Position numbers and translations under genes: made by a program | From: Thermoplasmata archaeon | GTDB taxonomy: Archaea > Thermoplasmatota > E2 > UBA202 > DSCA01 | Reading direction: 5' to 3' | DNA length: 19,833 nucleotides | Assembly (NCBI GenBank): GCA_021159125.1 | Contig: JAGGSL010000133.1 | Coordinates: forward strand, 1-19,833 | Notes under the pieces: model-generated | What the model saw: only the letters and a program-made list of their open reading frames with translations | Database searches by the model: none | Told to the model about the DNA's origin: nothing | In this document: positions 15,220-19,833 of the stretch, piece by piece | How the letters are laid out: every line of letters begins with the position of its first letter | Position numbering within the stretch: the first letter of the stretch is position 1

Positions 15220-15864
15220 ATGGAGGAAATATTTCCGGGAGTATATGAAAATAAAGGGAAGTTATACACCCTGAATATTGCACCTGGAAGCAGGGTTTAT
15301 GGGGAGCACCTGCTCATTGAGGGGGGTAAGGAATACCGCTCATGGAATCCGTACAAGAGCAAGATGGCAGCGGCAATCCTCAAAGGGCTGAAAGAAATGC
15401 CGGTAAAGAGAAACAGCAGGATTCTGTATCTCGGAGCAGCAAACGGCACCACCGTTTCTCATTTTTCTGATATTTCAACAGAAGGTATCATCTATGCAGT
15501 GGAAATATCCGTAAGGGCAATGGGCGATTTATTTGAGGTTTGCAGGACAAGGAAAAATATCATCCCGATACTTGCAGATGCCAGCAAGCCAGAAAAATAT
15601 GCTCCCATGGTGAATGATGTCAATTTTGTCTATCAGGATATATCACAGAAGGATCAGGTGGGAATATTCATAAAGAATATGGACAGATTTTCGGTGAACA
15701 AAGGAATGCTTATGGTGAAAGCAAGAAGCATAGATATATCGATGCACCCCAGAAAAATATTTGAAAAGGTGAAAAAGGAAATAAAAAATGAATTCGAGAT
15801 AAAGGAAAGCATATATCTCCAACCTTATTCAAAAGACCATATGGCCATACTTGTGGAGAGATAG
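15220..15864 (+). CDS. flpA: Fibrillarin-like rRNA/tRNA 2'-O-methyltransferase
   Basis: This is the catalytic subunit of box C/D sRNP, which methylates ribose 2'-OH at guide-selected sites in rRNA and tRNA. The N-terminal fibrillarin domain (1-55) ends with the signature EYRSWNPYKSKMAAAI (38-53). The SAM motif YLGAANGTT lies at 70-78. The likely catalytic tetrad is Lys46 or Lys48, Asp140 (VYQDIS), Lys167 (MVKARSID) and His207 (SKDH). Its 214 residues are typical for archaea. It begins four bases after the flavoprotein stop, with a weak AAGTGA as ribosome site, so it is probably the second gene of that transcript. Its usual partner gene nop5 is not next to it. The stop abuts the stop of the opposite protease gene. 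Confidence 0.95.
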   Translation: MEEIFPGVYENKGKLYTLNIAPGSRVYGEHLLIEGGKEYRSWNPYKSKMAAAILKGLKEMPVKRNSRILYLGAANGTTVSHFSDISTEGIIYAVEISVRAMGDLFEVCRTRKNIIPILADASKPEKYAPMVNDVNFVYQDISQKDQVGIFIKNMDRFSVNKGMLMVKARSIDISMHPRKIFEKVKKEIKNEFEIKESIYLQPYSKDHMAILVER

Positions 15865-17595
15865 CTACATTATTGTCCATACTTCCCTTTCGTCACTTGC
15901 ACTGTTTCCGGCAGAGTCATATGCTATAACTTTTATGGTATGGGTGAACGGGGATGCATCTTCCCACTTCCACGAGAAAGGCATATCGTAGACTGTTTCC
16001 ATCAGTTTATCGTCAATGTAAAACTCTACCTTGTTTATTTCAGATATATTATCGTGAGCATATGCTCCTATGGTTATTCCCCCTATAATTCTTGTCTTAA
16101 AGAGCAATGATATCACCTCCGCATCGTTAAAGTAAAGATATCTATCCTTCGGCTTGGCTATCTTGATTATGGGGGGAGTCTCATCTATATAAACAACTGT
16201 TTCGCTCACGTTAAATTTGCCTTCTGTATCTGTTACCGTCAGGCGTACCGTAAATTTACCCTCATGAGAATACTGGTGGGTGGTACGCATACCCTCTCCT
16301 GTCGTTCCGTCACCAAAATTCCAAGAGTATGAGGCAATGTTTCCATCAACGTCATAACTTCCGCTTCCGTCGAAAGTAATGGATTCGCCGACTTTTCCCG
16401 AATAGGGGCCGCCTGCGTCTGCCACAGGTGCCCAGTTTTTGCTTTCTGGGTCATAGCTGACATATATAATGCTATGTTCTATCTGGCAGTCCCCGTATGC
16501 TATTCTGAAGAAGCCGTTTTCGCCCCAGTGCTCGCCCCAGCTGTTTTTGCATATCCAGTATCCTGGCTCATCATTGTAGCCAATTAGAACGACCTGATGG
16601 TTTATATCGCCAACTGGCTCGTTTCCATCATGCTCGTATATGCCTCCTTTATATGATGAGAAATCCTTATAGGCAGTCATCTCTACCACAAGAGGTCCGT
16701 ATTTTATGAGGGCAGATTTTATATAATCTCTACTGGGCGTGTAAGTTATGCCGTAATCTGTGATTGGCACAAGATTTTCTTCCCAGTTGGGACATTTGCT
16801 GGAGCATGGGATGCTGTCACTTGCCTTGTACATAAAACAATCCTCGGTCAGTGCTCCTCCATTCTCTGCTATGTACTTATAGGCATAGTAAGCGTTCCAA
16901 CCGTTGCAGCCGCCGCTGTCTGGAGGGCACGAGAGCAGGTATTGCTCGGAGAGATCGGGATTGAAATTGGAATTGTTTTCATCAATTTTTATTACGGATT
17001 CAAGTGCCCCCATTGCAGCAAAGTCCCAGCAGCTGCCGCAACTTCCCTGGTTTTTCACAGGGGTGACCCAGTTTTCTCCATTGACATCCCTCCAGTCCCA
17101 TGATGTAGGTACAGGAGACGGCAATGAAAGGTTCTTCTCCGTCACCTCTGTTTTATTCATAGGTATGCATCCTGTATAATACACCTTTTCCTCGGGTTCG
17201 CTGTAAACAATGGGAAAGCCCTTCTCTTCCAATTCTTTGATGTTCCCGCTCAAAATGGATGCATTAATGTTTTTCTGCTGCAGAGCTTTTAGCGCTATTT
17301 CTCCTGCTTTTTCATTGTCTCCGCAATAAATCTTTATTTTATTTCCAGAATACATGTCAAGAACGCCATCCATACACGAGCCGCATAGAATTTTTGAGAT
17401 GGGGAGTGAAATGGCGCCTTTTATGTGTCCTTCATCATATTCATCGGCGCTTCTTATATCAAATATCGTCATGGACGAAATTGGTTCGGGCAGTGCAGAA
17501 ATACTACTGCTGTGTCCCTCGTTTTTTATTACAGCAGATGGAGATAAAAAAATTAGTACAATTATGATGCACAACGCTATTCTTTTTGCCTTCAT
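15865..17595 (-). CDS. Secreted rhodanese–papain (C1) cysteine protease with PKD domain
   Basis: This 576-residue exported protease has a signal peptide with basic MKAKR and a hydrophobic core (about 6-22). A rhodanese domain (about 40-132) contains FDIRSADEYDEGHIKGA (45-61) and a catalytic-loop Cys91 (YCGDNEKAG). A complete papain-like domain (about 160-382) follows. Its oxyanion Gln183, nucleophile Cys189 (NQGSCGSCW), His333 (NHQVVLIGY) and Asn351 (CKNSWG) are all intact, with paired cysteines suggesting disulfides. A PKD domain (about 389-471) contains GPYSGKVGESITFDGSGSYD in two parts and YSWNFGDG. The C-terminal Ig-like domain (about 474-576) has YDSAGNSA. No C-terminal membrane helix is seen, so the protein is either released or tethered by its N-terminus. 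The rhodanese sits where a papain propeptide would be; a regulatory role there is inference. The ATG at 17595 matches a TATA box 26 bases away. Confidence 0.92.
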   Translation of the reverse strand: MKAKRIALCIIIVLIFLSPSAVIKNEGHSSSISALPEPISSMTIFDIRSADEYDEGHIKGAISLPISKILCGSCMDGVLDMYSGNKIKIYCGDNEKAGEIALKALQQKNINASILSGNIKELEEKGFPIVYSEPEEKVYYTGCIPMNKTEVTEKNLSLPSPVPTSWDWRDVNGENWVTPVKNQGSCGSCWDFAAMGALESVIKIDENNSNFNPDLSEQYLLSCPPDSGGCNGWNAYYAYKYIAENGGALTEDCFMYKASDSIPCSSKCPNWEENLVPITDYGITYTPSRDYIKSALIKYGPLVVEMTAYKDFSSYKGGIYEHDGNEPVGDINHQVVLIGYNDEPGYWICKNSWGEHWGENGFFRIAYGDCQIEHSIIYVSYDPESKNWAPVADAGGPYSGKVGESITFDGSGSYDVDGNIASYSWNFGDGTTGEGMRTTHQYSHEGKFTVRLTVTDTEGKFNVSETVVYIDETPPIIKIAKPKDRYLYFNDAEVISLLFKTRIIGGITIGAYAHDNISEINKVEFYIDDKLMETVYDMPFSWKWEDASPFTHTIKVIAYDSAGNSASDEREVWTIM

Positions 17596-17616
17596 ATCAG
17601 GTATATCTTTTTTTGC

Positions 17617-17625
17617 CTTATAAAT
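17617..17625 (-). promoter_or_regulatory. TATA box of the secreted protease gene
   Basis: Read leftward, the TTTATAAGG element is centred near 17621, 26 bases before the ATG at 17595. It lies in the 42-base gap after the geranylgeranyl reductase, giving the protease an independent, leaderless transcript. Confidence 0.6.
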
Positions 17626-17637
17626 TTTCAGGGAAAT

Positions 17638-18813
17638 CTAATCCCTCAAATATTTTGTTGCAAGTCCCAGAAGCGAAGGTCTCTTTATGAGCTTTTTCAG
17701 GAAGAACGAAAGCTTTGCCTGGGTCAGCTGGAATATATCTTCTCCTTCGAGAATATCTGCCAGCAGTTCGAAATCTTTGTCTTCGAGTTTTTCAAGGAAG
17801 CTCCTTAATTTCAAAAGTTTGTTTGTCTTTTCCTCATATTCTTCATTCCACATATTTTCGTATTCCATCAGCCTTTCTTTTGAGAGATTTTTTTCTTTCA
17901 GCGCCTGCTCTGCAACCTCTGCAGCCATAATGGAAGAATGCATTGCCCTTACAATACCTCCTCCATGTATTGGATTCACGAGTTGCGCAGCATCTCCGAC
18001 AAGCATAACTCCGTCTGCAGCCATTCCTGTGAAATGAGCGACGGGCACCCCGCCGCTGTTGATTTCTATCGGGCTTGCGTTTTTGAAAATGTCTTCATGT
18101 TCTTCTATGAATTTTTTCAGGTAATCATAAGCCCTCATCTTTGCTCCCTTCTCAAGAATGCCAAGCCCTACGTTGGCGGAAAATGCTTTGGGAAAAATCC
18201 ATGCATAGCCGAGAGGAGCTACCTCATTCCCGAAGAAGAGATGTATGTAATTTTCATCTGCGTTTACTCCTGCCATCTCAAATTGTATGCCTGAATGGTA
18301 ATCTGTGAGGCGGTTCAGCGTTTTCAATCCTGCCCATCTGCCGACTTTTGATTCAACGCCGTCTGCCCCTATCACTAGATTTGCTATTATCTCGTCTTCC
18401 CCGTCAAGGTTTTTTATTGATACTCTCCACCTTCCATTTTCCCTTACCATGTCCGTTGCCTGTGTTTTTACCATATATCTCGCACCTTCCTTTATTGCTT
18501 CACTTGCAAGGTACTTTTCGAAAACTTTCCTCTCCAACACATATCCTTCCATACCTTGCCCCTCCATCACAACCTTTTTCCCAGACGGTGAGTAAAGGAC
18601 TGCCCCTTTGATGGTCCTTGCTATGCCAAGTTCATGAACTTTTATCCCCAGTTTCTCAAGGCTGTGCTTTGACACGCCCTCTGCACATCTTTTTGGCGCG
18701 CCTATCTCCTGCCTCTTTTCTATGACAATCGTCTCTATTCCTTTTGATGCAAGCTCCTTTGCTGCCATGCTTCCTGCAGGACCTGCCCCAATAACCAAAC
18801 ATTCGACTTCCAT
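17638..18813 (-). CDS. Geranylgeranyl reductase (archaeal lipid-saturating flavoprotein)
   Basis: This enzyme hydrogenates the isoprenoid chains of archaeal ether lipids, such as digeranylgeranylglycerophospholipid. The FAD Rossmann loop GAGPAG (9-14) is followed by ROKRC-type Cys43 in KRCAEGVS. LVIGADGVESKVGRWAG lies at 146-162. GYAWIFPK (202-209) is the family signature. GDAAQLVNPIHGGGI (273-287) closes the FAD site. The 391 residues match archaeal reductases. It starts one base after the ferredoxin stop and has a perfect GGAGGT ribosome site inside the ferredoxin end, so the two are tightly coupled. In Methanosarcina acetivorans a neighbouring ferredoxin is the electron donor for this enzyme, and the same is inferred here. 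Confidence 0.92.
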   Translation of the reverse strand: MEVECLVIGAGPAGSMAAKELASKGIETIVIEKRQEIGAPKRCAEGVSKHSLEKLGIKVHELGIARTIKGAVLYSPSGKKVVMEGQGMEGYVLERKVFEKYLASEAIKEGARYMVKTQATDMVRENGRWRVSIKNLDGEDEIIANLVIGADGVESKVGRWAGLKTLNRLTDYHSGIQFEMAGVNADENYIHLFFGNEVAPLGYAWIFPKAFSANVGLGILEKGAKMRAYDYLKKFIEEHEDIFKNASPIEINSGGVPVAHFTGMAADGVMLVGDAAQLVNPIHGGGIVRAMHSSIMAAEVAEQALKEKNLSKERLMEYENMWNEEYEEKTNKLLKLRSFLEKLEDKDFELLADILEGEDIFQLTQAKLSFFLKKLIKRPSLLGLATKYLRD

Positions 18814-18814
18814 T

Positions 18815-18979
18815 TTATACCTCCAGAGCCCCCACAGGGCAAAATTTTACGCATATTCCGCAGTCGTTGCATGCCTCCGACACGGTAAGCATCGTTTCAT
18901 TCAAAGTTAGTGCATTTGCAGGGCACACGCCAACACACCCGCCGCAATACATGCATCTCTCTCTATTTATTTTTATCAT
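18815..18979 (-). CDS. Small 2[4Fe-4S] ferredoxin
   Basis: This 54-residue protein carries two complete cluster motifs, CMYCGGCVGVCP (9-20) and CNDCGICVKFCP (37-48), the bacterial-type 8-iron ferredoxin pattern. It is a cytoplasmic one-electron carrier. The start ATG at 18979 has a GAGGGA ribosome site four bases upstream. The TATA-like box at 19014-19023 predicts a leader of about 14 bases. One base separates its stop from the geranylgeranyl reductase start, and the reductase's ribosome site lies within its last codons. The coupling supports a role as dedicated donor for lipid saturation. Confidence 0.93.
   Translation of the reverse strand: MIKINRERCMYCGGCVGVCPANALTLNETMLTVSEACNDCGICVKFCPVGALEV
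18819..18824 (-). promoter_or_regulatory. Shine-Dalgarno site (GGAGGT) of geranylgeranyl reductase
   Basis: A perfect GGAGGT lies five bases before the reductase ATG, inside the last ferredoxin codons. It is the strongest ribosome site in the window and belongs to an operon-internal gene. Confidence 0.75.
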
Positions 18980-19013
18980 GTTTTCCCTCGATTGCTTTCC
19001 TAATTGAAAAGGG

Positions 19014-19023
19014 ATATTTAAAA
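19014..19023 (-). promoter_or_regulatory. TATA box of the ferredoxin–reductase operon
   Basis: The leftward TTTAAATAT element immediately follows the DUF1697-like stop codon and is centred near 19019, 40 bases before the ferredoxin ATG. It predicts a start near 18993 and a short leader containing the GAGGGA site. Confidence 0.5.
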
Positions 19024-19311
19024 TTAGAGCATTTGATTTCCAAACTTTTCTGCAATTGCTTTTATTGTGGATATGCTCCTTGTTGTGACATAGAATTTTT
19101 TCCCGAATTTTCTTTCTAGGGCATCTTCAATGGCTTTTCCAGCCGATGCATAATGCATACCTTCTTTTTCGAATATGACATTGTCATTTCCATACATGCC
19201 CACTATCCTGAAAGATTTAATTTGGTCCAGGCACTCAAGTATTTCCTCCTTTCTGTAATTATTGCTCCCAAACATCCCAATGCCCCGTATGAAAGCCACA
19301 CCTCTATCCAT
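19024..19311 (-). CDS. Half-length DUF1697-like protein
   Basis: The 95 residues resemble the N-terminal half of DUF1697 proteins. AFIRGIGMFGSNN (6-18) parallels the family's LLRGINVGG start. The helix YRKEEILECLDQI follows, then IVGMYGNDNVIFE (36-48), which parallels the TYIQSGNVVF strand. A helix around AIEDALERKFGKKFYVTTRS (60-79) completes the lobe. DUF1697 proteins are usually about 170-180 residues, so the C-terminal lobe is absent. The end at NQML is followed directly by an upstream promoter for the next gene, with no sign of a decayed remainder. Function is unknown. The ATG at 19311 lies about 25 bases from a TATA-like box. Confidence 0.7.
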   Translation of the reverse strand: MDRGVAFIRGIGMFGSNNYRKEEILECLDQIKSFRIVGMYGNDNVIFEKEGMHYASAGKAIEDALERKFGKKFYVTTRSISTIKAIAEKFGNQML

Positions 19312-19330
19312 ATAAATGTATGCGCATGGC

Positions 19331-19341
19331 AGTTAAAATTC
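19331..19341 (-). promoter_or_regulatory. TATA-like box of the DUF1697-like gene
   Basis: Leftward AATTTTAACT is centred near 19336, 25 bases before the ATG at 19311, within the 53-base gap after the CoA-ligase gene. A leaderless transcript is implied. Confidence 0.4.
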
Positions 19342-19364
19342 TAATGCAGAGATATTTCTAGCCG

Positions 19365-19833
19365 CTAAGGATATTTCACTTCAGATATTACAACATGCGG
19401 AGGAGTGTCCACATTCTCGCTTTTCTTTATCTCCTTTACTTCCTTCACGACAACTTCCACGCTGTCTCCGAACTTCTGCTGGTATTTCTCTCTCAATTTT
19501 TCAAATATTTCATCTACAGAAGGGCCGATATCTCTCAACTTCTCGTCTATTACGATATGTATCTCTATCCTGTCCATGCTCTTCTGGATTATCTGGAACT
19601 GCTGTATTTTGTCTGTTCCAAGCTCGTGCATGACCTTCCCTGGTATGCCTGTTATGGCGGAAGGCGGTATTATCTTCCCACCTTCAAGCACTATGGAATC
19701 TGCTTTTCTCCCGCCCACAATTCCAAGAAGGTGCGTATGTATCCCGCAGTCGCATTTTCCCCCGAGGGGAATTATAAAATCATTCATGCCCGTGTATCGT
19801 ATCACGGGCGTTCCTCTTCCATAAAGCTTTGTA
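19365..19833 (-). CDS. Phenylacetate-CoA ligase-like (AMP-forming) enzyme, C-terminal part
   Basis: Only the 3' part is present; the frame stays open to the right edge, so the gene begins outside the window. It starts in LYGRGTPVIRYTGMND, the PaaK-type counterpart of the adenylate-forming hinge that precedes the C-terminal domain. The family cysteine cluster CDCGIHTHLLG follows, then GRKADSIVLEGGKIIPPSAI, where the swinging C-terminal domain begins. That domain (AMP-binding C-terminal type 2) runs to the stop with the alternating strands and helices expected. The enzyme activates an aryl or other carboxylic acid to its CoA thioester. The substrate cannot be told, and archaeal paralogues are many. 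It may serve amino-acid (aryl pyruvate) catabolism, an inference consistent with the peptidases in the window. Confidence 0.88.
   Translation of the reverse strand, partial: TKLYGRGTPVIRYTGMNDFIIPLGGKCDCGIHTHLLGIVGGRKADSIVLEGGKIIPPSAITGIPGKVMHELGTDKIQQFQIIQKSMDRIEIHIVIDEKLRDIGPSVDEIFEKLREKYQQKFGDSVEVVVKEVKEIKKSENVDTPPHVVISEVKYP

Noticed and set aside
12431..18979. A lipid-biosynthesis cluster joining mevalonate kinase and geranylgeranyl reductase
   Set aside because: They are about 4 kb apart, separated by unrelated genes with separate promoters. Both serve lipid synthesis, but nothing shows a shared operon.
1..19833. CRISPR arrays, tRNA or rRNA genes, insertion sequences, attachment sites
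   Set aside because: No regularly spaced repeats, cloverleaf-like segments, transposase motifs or terminal inverted repeats were seen by reading both strands.

Overview
The window is archaeal chromosomal DNA. It encodes diphthine synthase (DphB), archaeal Trm5, a fibrillarin-like snoRNP methyltransferase, archaeal-type mevalonate kinase, a geranylgeranyl reductase that saturates archaeal lipids, a DUF373 protein and S-layer-style secreted proteins with C-terminal membrane anchors. Most genes also have an archaeal TATA element about 26 bases before the start codon. Base composition is moderate and even, genes are packed tightly, and no gap exceeds 300 bases. The secreted protein set (CARDB, DUF2341, PKD, papain-like protease) suggests a heterotrophic, peptide-using euryarchaeon, perhaps near the Thermoplasmatota. 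That placement is inference, since no rRNA marker lies in the window.

Layout, left half. An M42 aminopeptidase (+) runs convergently into trm5 (-). trm5 and dphB diverge from one shared AT-rich promoter. A DUF373 membrane protein and a site-2-type M50 protease with PDZ domains form a probable two-gene membrane operon. A small UspA-like protein (+) then abuts a 1328-residue secreted, membrane-anchored surface protein (-).

Layout, right half. A radical SAM SPL-family protein (-) diverges from a DUF1015 protein (+). The DUF1015 gene converges on mevalonate kinase (-) across a spacer with two hairpins. Mevalonate kinase diverges from a stand-alone response-regulator receiver (+), followed by a CoA-disulfide-reductase-like flavoprotein and fibrillarin. 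Fibrillarin abuts a secreted rhodanese/papain/PKD fusion protease (-). Next come a geranylgeranyl reductase with its own 54-residue two-cluster ferredoxin (-), a half-length DUF1697 protein (-) and the 3' part of a phenylacetate-CoA ligase-like gene (-) that runs off the right edge.

Functional themes. (1) Translation and RNA modification: Trm5, DphB and fibrillarin. (2) Membrane lipid synthesis: mevalonate kinase, geranylgeranyl reductase and ferredoxin. (3) Protein breakdown: M42 aminopeptidase, M50 intramembrane protease and secreted C1 protease. (4) Cell surface: two large secreted multidomain proteins. I see no mobile element, CRISPR array, tRNA or rRNA. The most unusual item is the secreted protease in which an apparently catalytic rhodanese domain precedes a complete papain domain. 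Promoter architecture is also informative: monocistronic and first genes look leaderless, whereas clear Shine-Dalgarno sequences appear only before the geranylgeranyl reductase, its ferredoxin and the response regulator.
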